Assembly: GCF_022374935.2 (NCBI RefSeq)
Contig: NZ_CP092430.2
Span: 2,914,001 to 2,978,000 of the forward strand
DNA: 64,000 bases
Source of the DNA: Mycolicibacter virginiensis
GTDB taxonomy: Bacteria; Actinomycetota; Actinomycetes; Mycobacteriales; Mycobacteriaceae
Reading direction: 5' to 3'
Shown piece after piece: positions 44,574-55,981 of the stretch. Within the stretch, counting starts at the first letter, position 1. The number at the start of each line of letters is the position of its first letter. Both the position numbers and the translations under genes were made by a program. Under the pieces are notes generated by a model. The model worked only from the letters and a program-made list of their open reading frames with translations. It was not told where the DNA came from and did no database searches.

Positions 44574-47168
44574 CTAGAACTCGTCGTCGTCGCCGTCGTC
44601 GTCGGGGGCGCTACCGCCACGGATCAGCATCAGCGTCGCGGCAAGCTCATCGGGTTTGACCAGCACCTGCCGGGCCTTGGAGCCCTCGGAGGGGCCGACG
44701 ATGTCGCGGGTCTCCATCAGGTCCATCAACCGGCCGGCCTTGGCGAAGCCGACCCGCAGCTTGCGCTGCAGCATCGAGGTGGAACCGAATTGGCTGGACA
44801 CCACCAGTTCGACGGCCTGCAGGAAGACGTCCATGTCGTCGCCGATGTCGGGGTCGACGTCAGCACGGTCCCCACTGGCCTTCACGGCGGTGACGCCCTC
44901 GGTGTACTCGGGTTCGGCCTGGTCCTTACAGGCGCTGACGACGGCCTGGATCTCCTCGTCGGAGATGAACGCGCCCTGCAGCCGGATCGGCTTGTTGGCG
45001 CCCATCGGCAGGAACAACCCGTCGCCCATGCCGATCAGCTTCTCGGCGCCCGGCTGGTCCAGGATGACCCGGGAATCGGTCAGCGACGACGTGGCGAACG
45101 CCAACCGGGACGGCACGTTGGTCTTGATCAGACCGGTGACGACGTCCACCGATGGCCGCTGGGTGGCCAGCACCAGGTGGATGCCGGCGGCGCGGGCCTT
45201 CTGGGTGATCCGCACGATCGCGTCCTCGACGTCGCGCGGCGCGGTCATCATCAGGTCGGCGAGCTCGTCGACGACCGCGAGGATGTAGGGGTAGGGCCGG
45301 TAGACCCGTTCGCTGCCCAGTGGCGTGGTGATCTCCCCGGAGCGGACCTTGTCGTTGAAGTCGTTGATGTGGCGCACCCGCGACGACTTCATGTCCTGGT
45401 AGCGCTGCTCCATCTCCTCCACCAGCCAGGCCAGCGCTGCGGCGGCCTTCTTGGGTTCGGTGATGATCGGGGTGATCAGATGCGGAATACCTTCGTAGGG
45501 CGTGAGTTCCACCATCTTCGGGTCGATCAGGATCATCCTGACCTCTTCGGGGGTGGCGCGCGCCAACAGTGACACCAGCATCGAGTTGACGAAGCTGGAC
45601 TTGCCCGAGCCGGTGGAACCGGCCACCAGCAGGTGCGGCATCTTGGCCAGGTTGGCGCAGATGAAGTCGCCTTCGATGTCCTTGCCCAGTCCGATCACCA
45701 GCGGGTGGTGGTCGCCGCGGGTGGACGGCGCGGTCAGCACGTCGGCCAGTCGCACCAGTTCGCGGTCGGTGTTGGGCACCTCGATACCGACGGCGGACTT
45801 GCCCGGGATCGGGGCGAGCATCCGCACACTCTCGGTGGCCACCGCGTAGGCGATGTTGCGTTGCAGGGCGGTGATCTTCTCGACCTTCACGCCGGGTCCC
45901 AGCTCCACCTCGTAGCGGGTGACGGTGGGACCGCGGGTGCACCCGGTGACCGCGGCGTCCACCTTGAACTGCTCCAGCACCGAGGTGATCGCGTCGGCCA
46001 TCTGGTCGTTGGCGGCGGTGCGCATCTTCGGCGGGTCCCCGGCGACCAGCAGGCTCAGCGCGGGCAGCGTGTAGGGGCCCTCTACCACCCGGTCGAGGAC
46101 GACGGTTTTGTCGGCGGGTTTGGCCGCCTTGGGTTCCTTCGGGGGCTTGCGGCGCACCGTTTTGACCGGGGGCGGCGGCGCGGCGGGCTCTTCATCGAGC
46201 GGGTAGTTGTCCAGCGGTGTGCGCGACTGCCAGTCCGGGGTGTCGTCGACTCCGGTGTCGGAATCGAGGGCGCCGAACCGGCTGGTTCCGCCCGCCTGGG
46301 TGCCGATGCCGGTGTCGTAGGCGGCGTCGTCATCGTCGCCATCGGCACCGTCGAAGTCTTGGTCGTAGTCCTGGTCGTCGTAGTCGTCGTAATCGTCGTA
46401 GTAGTCGTCATCGTCGTAGTCGCCGCGGAACATCGTGCGCAAGGTCTCGGGTGCCTCACGCAGGGTTGTCCCGGTCAGCAACAACACGCCGAACAGCACA
46501 CCGATGCACAACAACGGCGCGGCGATCCACGCCGTAAGTCCGTCGGCGAGCGGGCCGCCGATCGCGAAGCCCACAAAGCCGGCGCCATGCAGACGGCCGT
46601 CGGGGCTCTGCGGCGAGCCCGACCACAGGTGCCACAGGCCCAGGATCGGCAGCCCGATCATGGTCGATCCGAGGATCAGCCGAGGCCGGTTCTCCGGGTC
46701 GGGTTCGGTGCGCATCAGCAGCACGGCGCCGGCGGCGGCCAGCAGCGGAAGTAGCACCACCGCTCCGCCGATCACGGTGCGCAGACCGGTGTCGATCCAC
46801 GCCCCGACCGGCCGGGCGGCGTCCAGCCAGCAGCTGGCAGCGGTTACCACGGCAAATCCCAGCAGTGCCAGGGCGATGCCGTCGCGGCGATGGCCGGGAT
46901 CGATGTCGTGGGCGCGCCCCACCGAGCGCGCCGCGCTACCGGCTCCCTTGGCGACCATCAGCCAGGTGGCACGGGCGAGGCGTCCGCAGGCCATCCCGAG
47001 CGCCACCGGACCCGAATGCTGCTTGGCGGCGCGGCGCGGCTTGGCTGCCGGGCGGGACCGAGCGGCCCGCGAACCGCCCTTGGATGCGGCCTTGGAACCG
47101 GCTTTTGCCCTGGTCGTTCGGGTACCGGAACGCGCGGGAGCCCTACTAGCAGCGGTCTTACTAGCCAT
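44574..47168 (-). CDS. ftsK: DNA translocase FtsK
   Basis: An 864-aa FtsK. A basic Ala/Arg/Lys-rich N-terminus (70 residues) precedes four membrane helices, then an acidic linker with a striking Asp/Tyr tract, the RecA-like motor (Walker [11 protein letters not shown] at about residue 517, Walker [14 protein letters not shown]) and a C-terminal gamma winged helix ([26 protein letters not shown]) that reads KOPS-like sequences. It couples chromosome segregation to division. ATG at 47168 has TAGGCT 7 bases upstream; the longer frame is unsupported. Confidence 0.96.
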   Translation of the reverse strand: MASKTAASRAPARSGTRTTRAKAGSKAASKGGSRAARSRPAAKPRRAAKQHSGPVALGMACGRLARATWLMVAKGAGSAARSVGRAHDIDPGHRRDGIALALLGFAVVTAASCWLDAARPVGAWIDTGLRTVIGGAVVLLPLLAAAGAVLLMRTEPDPENRPRLILGSTMIGLPILGLWHLWSGSPQSPDGRLHGAGFVGFAIGGPLADGLTAWIAAPLLCIGVLFGVLLLTGTTLREAPETLRTMFRGDYDDDDYYDDYDDYDDQDYDQDFDGADGDDDDAAYDTGIGTQAGGTSRFGALDSDTGVDDTPDWQSRTPLDNYPLDEEPAAPPPPVKTVRRKPPKEPKAAKPADKTVVLDRVVEGPYTLPALSLLVAGDPPKMRTAANDQMADAITSVLEQFKVDAAVTGCTRGPTVTRYEVELGPGVKVEKITALQRNIAYAVATESVRMLAPIPGKSAVGIEVPNTDRELVRLADVLTAPSTRGDHHPLVIGLGKDIEGDFICANLAKMPHLLVAGSTGSGKSSFVNSMLVSLLARATPEEVRMILIDPKMVELTPYEGIPHLITPIITEPKKAAAALAWLVEEMEQRYQDMKSSRVRHINDFNDKVRSGEITTPLGSERVYRPYPYILAVVDELADLMMTAPRDVEDAIVRITQKARAAGIHLVLATQRPSVDVVTGLIKTNVPSRLAFATSSLTDSRVILDQPGAEKLIGMGDGLFLPMGANKPIRLQGAFISDEEIQAVVSACKDQAEPEYTEGVTAVKASGDRADVDPDIGDDMDVFLQAVELVVSSQFGSTSMLQRKLRVGFAKAGRLMDLMETRDIVGPSEGSKARQVLVKPDELAATLMLIRGGSAPDDDGDDDEF

Positions 47169-47175
47169 ATCGGCA

Positions 47176-47181
47176 AGCCTA
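47176..47181 (-). promoter_or_regulatory. Putative -10 hexamer TAGGCT of ftsK
   Basis: On the reverse strand TAGGCT ends 7 bases before the ATG at 47168. Confidence 0.55.
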
Positions 47182-47302
47182 GTCGCAATTACCCCATCTG
47201 CACCATAAGCCACACTGGCCCCGACGGATCGGTTCACCGTGCATCTGGCCGGAGGCTGGGTATGGTGACCGTGAATCCCCCCATCAGCCAAGGAGCCGCA
47301 AT

Positions 47303-47629
47303 ATGCCCGTGGTCTCGCCAGTAGTGGTCGTCGCCACCTTCACCGCCAAGCCGGAATCGGTCGAGGCCGTCCGCGAGATCTGCACCAAGGCGGTGGCACA
47401 GGTGCACGAGGAGCCGGGCTGCCAGCTGTACTCCCTGCACGAAGCCGACGGTGCCTTTGTGTTCATCGAGCAGTGGGCCGACGCTGACGCGTTGAAGGCC
47501 CACTCGACGGCACCTGCGGTCGGTGAGCTGTTCGGCAACCTCACCGAGCACCTGGCCGGCGCACCCGACATCAAGATGCTGCAACCAGTTCCGGCTGGCG
47601 ACGCGGGCAAAGGCCAGTTGCGTCCGTGA
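47303..47629 (+). CDS. ABM-domain putative quinol monooxygenase (Rv2749-like)
   Basis: A 108-aa dimeric ferredoxin-like protein of the antibiotic biosynthesis monooxygenase (ABM) family: [35 protein letters not shown] and [17 protein letters not shown]. Such proteins oxidise quinols or anthrones without cofactor, but many have other roles. AAGGAG lies 7 bases before the ATG. The stop overlaps the GTG start of the next gene by 4 bases. Confidence 0.88.
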   Translation: MPVVSPVVVVATFTAKPESVEAVREICTKAVAQVHEEPGCQLYSLHEADGAFVFIEQWADADALKAHSTAPAVGELFGNLTEHLAGAPDIKMLQPVPAGDAGKGQLRP

Positions 47630-48459
47630 CAGCGCATCCGTCGAGCGGCAGTCTGCAGGGCAAGGTCGCGCTGATCACCGGCGCGGCCCGCGGCCAGGGC
47701 CGCGCCCATGCCCTGCGGCTGGCCGCCGACGGAGCCGACATCATCGCTGTCGACTTGTGCGAGCAGATCGCCAGCGTGCCCTATCCGCTGGCGGACGCCG
47801 AGGACTTGGCGGCCACGGTCAAGCTGGTCGAAGACACCGGTGCGCGCATCGTGGCCCGGCAGGCCGATGTGCGTGACCAGGTGGCGTTGGGCGCCGCACT
47901 GCAAGCCGGCCTCGACGAGCTGGGCCGGGTGGACATCGTGGTGGCCAACGCCGGTATCGCCCCGATGGCCGCGGCCGATGGCTGGCACGACGTCATCGAC
48001 GTCAATCTGACCGGCGTCTACCACACCATCGAGGCCGCGATTCCGACGATGATCGGCCAAGGCGACGGCGGGTCGATCGTGCTGATCAGTTCGGCCGCAG
48101 GCCTGGCCGGCATCGGCAGCCACGATGCCGGGGCCATCGGTTACACCGCGGCCAAGCACGGGCTGGTCGGACTGATGCGGGTCTACGCGAACCTGCTGGC
48201 GCAGCACAGTATTCGGGTGAACTCGGTGCACCCGGCCGGTGTCGACACCCCGATGATCAACAACGACTACGTCCGGGGTTGGCTGGCCGAGCTCACCGCC
48301 GCGACAGGTACGCCACCGGACATGGGCAATGCGCTGCCGGTACAAGTGCTGGAACCGGAGGACATCGCCAATGCGGTGGCCTGGCTGGTGTCCGATGCGG
48401 CCCGCTACATCACCGGCATCACCTTGCCCGTCGACGCCGGGTTCATCAACAAGAGGTAG
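47626..48459 (+). CDS. Mycofactocin-coupled SDR family oxidoreductase (Rv2750-like)
   Basis: A 277-aa short-chain dehydrogenase. [12 protein letters not shown] binds the cofactor, NAG is at VANAGI, and the catalytic Ser-Tyr-Lys lie in LISSAAG and GYTAAKHG. The insert [17 protein letters not shown] marks the mycofactocin-dependent subfamily, whose NADH is non-exchangeable and is reoxidised by the redox peptide cofactor mycofactocin. GTG start is coupled to the ABM gene (GTGA). Confidence 0.92.
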   Translation: MTAHPSSGSLQGKVALITGAARGQGRAHALRLAADGADIIAVDLCEQIASVPYPLADAEDLAATVKLVEDTGARIVARQADVRDQVALGAALQAGLDELGRVDIVVANAGIAPMAAADGWHDVIDVNLTGVYHTIEAAIPTMIGQGDGGSIVLISSAAGLAGIGSHDAGAIGYTAAKHGLVGLMRVYANLLAQHSIRVNSVHPAGVDTPMINNDYVRGWLAELTAATGTPPDMGNALPVQVLEPEDIANAVAWLVSDAARYITGITLPVDAGFINKR

Positions 48460-48463
48460 CGCG

Positions 48464-49342
48464 TTGGCACGCAACCCGGTAGCTCAGACGGCCTACGGCC
48501 CGATGGTGCTGGCAGCCATCGAGCACCATGAGCCGCCCGGACAACGCCTGGTCGACGATGACCTGGCGGTACCGTTCTTACCGGCCGGCATGCGCTGGCT
48601 GGTGGCGGCGTTGCGGCCCGCGCCGCTGCGCCGGTGGCTCATCGCCGCGATGGACCGCTCCGGGCCGGGTCTGTGGGTCAACCTGGCCTGCCGCAAGCGT
48701 TTCATCGCCGACCGCGTCGACGAGGCGATCGGCGAGCACGTCGCGAGAATCCAGGCCGTGGTGATCCTCGGCGCCGGCCTGGACACCCTCGCCTACCGAC
48801 TCGCCCGGCGAACCCCCATTCCGGTGTTCGAGGTGGATCAGCCGATCAACATCGCCCGCAAGTCCGCCACCGTGCGCCGGGTGTTGGGTGGACCGCCACT
48901 GTCGGTTCGGCTGGTGGCGCTGGACTTCGAGCGTGACGATGTGCTGACCACGCTGGTCGAGCACGGTTATCGCACCGCGTTCCGCACATTCTTCGTCGCC
49001 GAAGGCGTGACCCAGTACCTGACCGAGAGCGCCGTCCGCCGCACCCTTGAGGGGCTGCGCCCGGCGGCATCGGGTAGCCGGTTGGTGTTCACCTACGTCC
49101 GGCGTGACTTCATCGACGGTACGAACCTGTACGGCTCGCCGACGTTGTACCGCAGGGTAGTCAACAAGCTGTGGCATTTCGGCCTGCAGCCAGACGAAGT
49201 GGCAGATTTTCTTGCCGAATACGGCTGGCGCCTGATCGAGCAGGCCGGACCCGAACAGTTCCTCCAGCGCTATGTCGAGCCCACCGGCCGACATCTGGGC
49301 GCGAGCGACCTGGAGTGGTCGGTGTACGCCGAAAAGCTCTGA
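48464..49342 (+). CDS. Class I SAM-dependent methyltransferase (TIGR00027-type, Rv2751-like)
   Basis: A 292-aa methyltransferase of the large mycobacterial leucine carboxyl methyltransferase-like family. SAM motif I is VVILGAGLDTLAYRLARR, followed by PVFEVDQPINIARKS and FFVAEGVTQYLTESAVRRTL. Substrate unknown. No ATG fits; TTG at 48464 follows AAGAGG with about 7-base spacing and is 4 bases after the SDR stop, so the three genes form an operon. The TGA stop is inside an 18-base palindrome. Confidence 0.85.
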   Translation: MARNPVAQTAYGPMVLAAIEHHEPPGQRLVDDDLAVPFLPAGMRWLVAALRPAPLRRWLIAAMDRSGPGLWVNLACRKRFIADRVDEAIGEHVARIQAVVILGAGLDTLAYRLARRTPIPVFEVDQPINIARKSATVRRVLGGPPLSVRLVALDFERDDVLTTLVEHGYRTAFRTFFVAEGVTQYLTESAVRRTLEGLRPAASGSRLVFTYVRRDFIDGTNLYGSPTLYRRVVNKLWHFGLQPDEVADFLAEYGWRLIEQAGPEQFLQRYVEPTGRHLGASDLEWSVYAEKL

Positions 49343-49356
49343 GCCGGCCGGCTCAG
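49339..49356. terminator. Perfect 18-bp palindrome holding two convergent stop codons
   Basis: CTGAGCCGGCCGGCTCAG is a perfect palindrome between converging genes. It contains the TGA of the methyltransferase gene (49340-49342) and the TGA of rnj on the other strand. It can fold as a 7-bp stem with a 4-base loop in both transcripts. Confidence 0.55.
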
Positions 49357-51035
49357 ACCTCGATCACCGTCGGCACGATCATCGGCTGACGCCGGTAAAC
49401 CTCGCCCACCCATTTGCCCACCGTGCGGCGCACCGCTTGCGCGATCCGGACCGGATCGGTGACCTGCTCTGCGGCAAGGGATTCCAGCTCCGCCTCGACC
49501 TTGCGAGCCGCCGGCTCCAGGGCTTTGGGGTCTTCGGAGAAGCCTCGCGAGTGCAGGTGCGGCGGGGCCACCGGCTTGCCGGTCCCACGACGCACCACCA
49601 CCGTGACCGCGACGAATCCGCTGGACAGGATCAACCGTTCCCCCAGCGTCGCATCGCCGACATCGCCGTCGACGAGCCCGTCGACGAACATCTTGCCGGT
49701 CGGCACCGCCCCTGCGATGCGGGCCTGCCCGGCGACCAGATCCACACTGACCCCGTTCTCGGCCAACAGGATCGATTCCTCCGGCACCCCGGTACGGACG
49801 GCCAGCGCGGCGTTAGCGCGCATCATCCGCCAGGTGCCGTGTACCGGCATCACGTTGCGGGGCCGAATTCCGTTGTAGAGGAACAGCAGTTCGCCGGAGT
49901 AGGCGTGCCCGGAAACATGAACGCGCGCCTGGGCATTGGTGACCACCCGGGCACCGATCTTGGCCAGTGCGTCCATCACGCCGTAGACGGCTTCCTCGTT
50001 GCCGGGAATCAGCGACGACGACAGCACCACCAGATCGCCGGCGGTCAGCGTGATGGACCGGTGCTCGCCGCGCGACATCCGCGACAGCGCCGACAGCGGT
50101 TCGCCCTGAGTACCGGTGGTGACCAGCACCACCTTCTCCGGCGGCATCATCTCAGCGGCGCCGATGTCGACCAGGTCCGAGTCCGCCACCCGCAGGAAGC
50201 CCAGGTCCTTGGCAATGCCCATGTTGCGGACCATCGAGCGGCCGACGAACGCGACCCGCCGGCCCAGTGCGACCGCGGCGTCGACGATCTGCTGGACCCG
50301 ATCCACGTTCGAGGCGAAGCAGGCCACGATCACCCGGCCCTCGGCGCCACGGATCAGCCGGTGCAGGGTGGGACCGACTTCGCTCTCGCTCGGGCCGACA
50401 CCGGGAATCTCGGCATTGGTCGAGTCGCACAGGAACAGGTCCACACCCTTGTCGCCCAGGCGTGACATCCCGGGCAGGTCGGTGGGCCGCCCGTCCGGGG
50501 GCAGTTGGTCGAGCTTGATATCGCCGGTGTGCAGCACGGTGCCCGCGCCGGTGTGCACCGCGATCGCCAGCGCATCCGGGATCGAGTGATTCACCGCGAA
50601 GTACTCGCATTCGAACACCCCGTGAGTGCTGCGCTGACCTTCGGCCACCTGGACGAAGATCGGCTTGATGCGGTGTTCACGGCACTTGGCGGCCACCAGG
50701 GCCAAGGTGAACTTCGAACCGACCACCGGAATGTCGGCCCGCAGTTTGAGCAGGAACGGGATGGCGCCGATGTGGTCCTCGTGGGCGTGGGTCAGCACCA
50801 GCGCCTCGACGTCGTCGAGCCGGTCTTGGATGTGCCGGATGTCCGGCAGGATCAGGTCGACGCCGGGCTCGTCGTGGCCCGGGAACAGCACCCCGCAGTC
50901 GATGATCAGCAGCCGACCGAGGTGCTCGAAAACGGTCATGTTGCGGCCGATTTCGCTGATACCGCCGAGCGCGGTGACGCGCAGCCCGCCTTCGGTCAGC
51001 GGACCCGGCGGACAGAGATCTTCAGTCACCCGCAC
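49353..51035 (-). CDS. rnj: Ribonuclease J
   Basis: A 560-aa metallo-beta-lactamase/beta-CASP ribonuclease with 5'-exo and endo activity in rRNA maturation and mRNA decay. The metal site motif is LTHAHEDHIGAIPF; further His/Asp ligands appear in HTGDIK and CDSTNAE. The C-terminal beta-CASP part has VHVSGHAYSGELLFLYNGIRP. Start is GTG at 51035, 1 base after the dapA stop; GTG at 51029 is possible. dapA-rnj form an operon. Confidence 0.96.
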   Translation of the reverse strand: MRVTEDLCPPGPLTEGGLRVTALGGISEIGRNMTVFEHLGRLLIIDCGVLFPGHDEPGVDLILPDIRHIQDRLDDVEALVLTHAHEDHIGAIPFLLKLRADIPVVGSKFTLALVAAKCREHRIKPIFVQVAEGQRSTHGVFECEYFAVNHSIPDALAIAVHTGAGTVLHTGDIKLDQLPPDGRPTDLPGMSRLGDKGVDLFLCDSTNAEIPGVGPSESEVGPTLHRLIRGAEGRVIVACFASNVDRVQQIVDAAVALGRRVAFVGRSMVRNMGIAKDLGFLRVADSDLVDIGAAEMMPPEKVVLVTTGTQGEPLSALSRMSRGEHRSITLTAGDLVVLSSSLIPGNEEAVYGVMDALAKIGARVVTNAQARVHVSGHAYSGELLFLYNGIRPRNVMPVHGTWRMMRANAALAVRTGVPEESILLAENGVSVDLVAGQARIAGAVPTGKMFVDGLVDGDVGDATLGERLILSSGFVAVTVVVRRGTGKPVAPPHLHSRGFSEDPKALEPAARKVEAELESLAAEQVTDPVRIAQAVRRTVGKWVGEVYRRQPMIVPTVIEV

Positions 51036-51036
51036 C

Positions 51037-52723
<1,687 letters not shown>

Positions 52724-52730
52724 GGCACTC

Positions 52731-52736
52731 ACCTTA
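52731..52736 (-). promoter_or_regulatory. Putative -10 hexamer TAAGGT of thyX
   Basis: On the reverse strand TAAGGT ends 7 bases before the GTG at 52723 and rules out the earlier GTG. Confidence 0.6.
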
Positions 52737-52754
52737 AGGCGTGCTCGGCCGGTC

Positions 52755-53804
52755 TCAGCGCCACCGCGCCCACACGTAGGGCACCAGCGCCCGCAGGAAC
52801 TCCAGATCCGGGCCGGGGCGGGCGTCGGCGAACGCCCACTCGAAGTACTCCTGGGCCGCCAGCAGAATGCCCTCGGCGTATTGGCGGGTGAACGCGATGC
52901 TGCCGTAGTCGTCCATCAGGTTGCGCACCTGCTGCACCAGCGCCGCCGAGCGCTGCGGTCGACTGCGGCGCAGGTAGTCCGCCAGCAGGTCTCGGTCGGG
53001 CGCCCGCGCCACGGACAACAAGTGGACCAGCGGCAGCGTTCGCTTCCCTTCGTAGAGATCACCCAGGATCTCCTTGCCGTAGATCCGTTCGTCGCCGACC
53101 AGGTTCAGCAGGTCATCCCGGATCTGAAACGCGGCGCCGAAATGAAAGCCGAATCGCACCAGCGGCCCCAGTTCGGCGGTGCCATGCGATCCCACCATCG
53201 CCCCCACCCGCAGCGGATGGATGGTGGTGTACCAGCAGGTCTTGTGCAGGATCAGGTTCAGGTAGTCCTCTGGCCGCAGGTCCTCGACGTTGTCGGCCTG
53301 CCAGCCCACCTCGATCGCCTGCCCCTCCAGCGTCCGCAGCGCCATGGTGTCGAACTCGGCCCACACCAATTCAGCCAGATCCCGGTCCAGCTGCCGGGTC
53401 GCCCGCCGCAGGACCTGGCCGGCGACCAATGCCAACGCATCGCCGGCGTTGATCGCCGTCGCCATGCCGTACATGGCACCCAAAGTCGGTCTGCCCCGGC
53501 GCATTTCACTGCCATCCGCGATGTCGTCGTGTACCAGGAAGGCGTTATGCAGCAACTCGATCGCCACGGCGATACCCAGTAACGCGTCGGTGTCCGCGCC
53601 GAAGGCCCGGCCGGCCGCCAGGCACAGTGCGGGCCGCAGTGCCTTGCCGGGCCGCTGGGGGTACGCCCGCAGGGGTGCGTACAGCCACTTGGCGGGCTCA
53701 CCGTCGGGCAGCGCGTCGAGCATCGAGCGGCGGACGATCCTGGCGACCTCGCTCAAGCGCTCATCGACCGCGACCACCGATTCGCGGTCGGCGATGTCGG
53801 TCAC
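52755..53804 (-). CDS. Polyprenyl (trans-isoprenyl) diphosphate synthetase family protein
   Basis: A 349-aa all-helical isoprenyl diphosphate synthase that would condense allylic diphosphates with IPP. The lysine patch is [10 protein letters not shown] (51-60). The first Asp-rich motif is DDIAD at 93-97, followed by RRGRPT. The second reads RDDLLN at 229-234, with Asn where most enzymes have the last Asp, then [18 protein letters not shown]. Product length cannot be read from sequence. The GTG start overlaps the stop of the preceding gene by 4 bases (GTGA), so it belongs to the divergent half of the unknown cluster rather than to thyX. Confidence 0.88.
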   Translation of the reverse strand: MTDIADRESVVAVDERLSEVARIVRRSMLDALPDGEPAKWLYAPLRAYPQRPGKALRPALCLAAGRAFGADTDALLGIAVAIELLHNAFLVHDDIADGSEMRRGRPTLGAMYGMATAINAGDALALVAGQVLRRATRQLDRDLAELVWAEFDTMALRTLEGQAIEVGWQADNVEDLRPEDYLNLILHKTCWYTTIHPLRVGAMVGSHGTAELGPLVRFGFHFGAAFQIRDDLLNLVGDERIYGKEILGDLYEGKRTLPLVHLLSVARAPDRDLLADYLRRSRPQRSAALVQQVRNLMDDYGSIAFTRQYAEGILLAAQEYFEWAFADARPGPDLEFLRALVPYVWARWR

Positions 53805-54466
53805 GGTTCGGACGCCGCGACGGTGAGCACCACCGGCAGCCACAGGTCGGGATAGCCGACCGCCAGGACGGTGCCGCGATAAGTGCCCGGGCAGACCTGG
53901 GGGCCGACATCGACGGTGATCTGCACGCCGCGGCTGGACCGACGCGGCATCGGAGCCGCGGCGGGCTCGACCCGCACGGCGTCAGCCTGGATCACCTGGC
54001 CGCCATGACCGAACAGTTCGCTGCAGCGCAGCCGGACCTCCGCACGGTCGGCGCTCTCCCGGTTGTGCAACCACACCTCGCCGGTGGCCGAGCCGGAGCC
54101 GGTTATGCACAGCGCCAAGGCGTCCTTGGACGCCGGATTGTTGACGTCCAGCGCGACGGACCCGCCCTCGCCGGGCGGCCGCGTCGGCAGCGACCGAAGC
54201 AGGAACTGTCCGGCCGTCGACCACCAGGCTCGCGTCAGCTGTTCCCATTCCGACAGCCCGGTTGGATCGGCACCGTTGCCGCCGTTGACCGGGCTGCGAT
54301 CGGGCGAGATCTCGGCCGCTTGGGCGAAACGATCGATGATTCGGCGAGCCGCTCGGAAGCCTTCGGCCTGGATGGCACTGAGGGCGCGCGCATTCGCCGC
54401 GGGATCGAAAATTGACGCCCACGGTAAATCGTCGATAGTGCCGTCGCCGAACGTTTTGTCAGCCAC
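53801..54466 (-). CDS. Unknown protein A: helical N-half plus beta domain with GTYRG motif
   Basis: A 221-aa protein I cannot assign. The N-half is helical (FRAARRIIDRFAQAAE and LTRAWWSTAGQFLLRSL, amphipathic and Trp-rich). The C-half is beta-rich (GEVWLHNRESADRAEVRLRC, GVQITVDVG) and ends with GTYRGTV starting at residue 194, 28 residues from the C-terminus. The 169-aa protein at 55978-56487 has the same plan and the same GTYRG spacing, so they look paralogous. No signal peptide. GTG start has AAGGAGGG 6-7 bases upstream. Translation-coupled to the polyprenyl synthetase. Confidence 0.75.
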   Translation of the reverse strand: MADKTFGDGTIDDLPWASIFDPAANARALSAIQAEGFRAARRIIDRFAQAAEISPDRSPVNGGNGADPTGLSEWEQLTRAWWSTAGQFLLRSLPTRPPGEGGSVALDVNNPASKDALALCITGSGSATGEVWLHNRESADRAEVRLRCSELFGHGGQVIQADAVRVEPAAAPMPRRSSRGVQITVDVGPQVCPGTYRGTVLAVGYPDLWLPVVLTVAASEP

Positions 54467-54523
54467 CGATTCCCTCCTTAAGGAAATCAGCCTTACTCTG
54501 CCAAAAAATACGCTTTGCCAAGC

Positions 54524-54554
54524 TTGCCGATAAACGACCCGAACGCCGTATACT
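54524..54554 (+). promoter_or_regulatory. Promoter of the four-gene unknown operon
   Basis: TTGCCG (54524-54529) and a near-ideal TATACT (54549-54554) are 19 bases apart. The ribosome-binding site CGGAGG and ATG follow. It shares the gap 54467-54583 with the divergent operon. Confidence 0.5.
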
Positions 54555-54583
54555 ACCTGCTTATTCGGGAGATCGGAGGCCCA

Positions 54584-55981
54584 ATGGTGGCGACCGATAT
54601 GGCAACTGCGTCTCAATCTCTGTTGGCGCTTTACGGCGCGCTCGATCAAGCGGTCACCAACACCGGAAACCCGGAAATCGACGCCGTCGTCGAGCGTTAT
54701 CTTCCGGGCAGCACCGGGGTGAATGCCGGGTGGTACGAAGAATTGCTCGGGTTCCTGGCCAGTCTGGATCACCGAGAGGTGGGTGCGCCCGCAGTTCCCG
54801 ATCTGGGCCTGGCGTTGACGATCCTGCAAACCGGAGACGGATCTGCGACAGACGCACAGTCACAGCCGCTGACCGCGGTGCAGATGTCGCGCTTGGTCTT
54901 CGCGATCGGGGCCCTGAGCCACCTGCCGCAGTACTACCCGCCCGACCGATGGGATGAACAGTTCGCCGCGACCCTGACCGGCGTTGGTGCCGCGCACGGT
55001 AGCGATCTGCTCAGCCTGCTACGACGCGCCTTCCACGAGCGCTCCGACTGGCCGGACGTCATGCACATCGCTGTCAGTGCGGGCTTGATCCGCACCGATG
55101 TCGCCGCGGTGCCGCTGTGCCAAGCCAAACCCAAGATCGTCCGCGGCCGACTGTGCGTTGTGTACAACACCCAATTCACTAGCACCGCAGTGTCACTCGA
55201 TGAGTTGAAGAACGTCGTCGACCCACTCAACTGGCATCACTGCCTGCCGTTCTTCTGCTACATGCAGGGCTGGCCAGCCCGCCCGGATGGTTGGAGCCGG
55301 GTACTTGAACATTGCAGCACCACCTGTCCGATCGCCGGGACACCGCAGCTGGTGACCCCGCTGAAGTACTGGAAGAGTGCCGGCGTCGAGGGCCAGCCAT
55401 CGGAGCCGACCGCGTGCGTGGATTTCGCACTCGACGACGATCCGGCAACGGGTGAGCACGGCGACGGCCGGATGGTGATCGACGAGGGCTTCATCAGGAT
55501 GACCGCAACCGACGGTGATTCGGCCAGCCCCGGCGTGCGGGTGCGCACCAGAAAGGTCGCCGGCTTCCGGGACCTCGGTTGGGTTCCGGCGGCGATCTTC
55601 GGCTGCGTGATGGGATACGGCGATCAGGGCGTGGAGCTGTTGCTCGGTGGTGTGGCCAAGCGCGCCCAAGCCGGCGGAAAGGGCTGGACGGATTGGGAGC
55701 CGTCGGCGCCGGACCAGATCGCCGGGGTCGCGGCGGCCCGGACTTCGCCGGGAACGAGTGACGACACCGCCCAGCACGCCGTGAAGCTGGCCGTCGAGAT
55801 GGCCAACCAGTGCATTGATGACATGTCCGGCAGGAGCGCGGCCCTGGCCGCCAAGTGGGCTACCGGTGCGATGCCCCTCGAAGAATCGCTAACCTTCGCC
55901 ACCGACCTGGCGGCCCGGCTTGCCCGCGACCCCTGGCGTTATCTGGAGCGCCTGCGCGCCGACCTAGGAGGCGGAAGATGA
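54584..55981 (+). CDS. Unknown protein B, first gene of the four-gene operon
   Basis: A 465-aa soluble protein with no recognised family. The first third is helical; the middle is rich in Cys, Trp and aromatic residues (WHHCLPFFCYMQGWPARPDGW and HCSTTCPIAG), followed by a beta-rich stretch (ACVDFALDDDPA, RMVIDEGFIRMTATD, VRVRTRKVAGF) that is loosely reminiscent of SRPBCC-type lipid-binding domains. The last 70 residues are amphipathic helical (LTFATDLAARLARDPWRYLERL), similar in character to the N-halves of the two small cluster proteins. CGGAGG sits about 5 bases before the ATG. ATGA overlap with the next gene. Confidence 0.75.
   Translation: MVATDMATASQSLLALYGALDQAVTNTGNPEIDAVVERYLPGSTGVNAGWYEELLGFLASLDHREVGAPAVPDLGLALTILQTGDGSATDAQSQPLTAVQMSRLVFAIGALSHLPQYYPPDRWDEQFAATLTGVGAAHGSDLLSLLRRAFHERSDWPDVMHIAVSAGLIRTDVAAVPLCQAKPKIVRGRLCVVYNTQFTSTAVSLDELKNVVDPLNWHHCLPFFCYMQGWPARPDGWSRVLEHCSTTCPIAGTPQLVTPLKYWKSAGVEGQPSEPTACVDFALDDDPATGEHGDGRMVIDEGFIRMTATDGDSASPGVRVRTRKVAGFRDLGWVPAAIFGCVMGYGDQGVELLLGGVAKRAQAGGKGWTDWEPSAPDQIAGVAAARTSPGTSDDTAQHAVKLAVEMANQCIDDMSGRSAALAAKWATGAMPLEESLTFATDLAARLARDPWRYLERLRADLGGGR

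Noticed and set aside
52724..52732. thyX start at GTG 52732
   Set aside because: It overlaps the -10 hexamer TAAGGT; the GTG at 52723 gives the family length of 250 aa.
54467..54510. IdeR box in the divergent cluster promoter
   Set aside because: ttaaggaaatcagccttac resembles the iron box only in part; it lacks the TTAGG...CCTAA symmetry.
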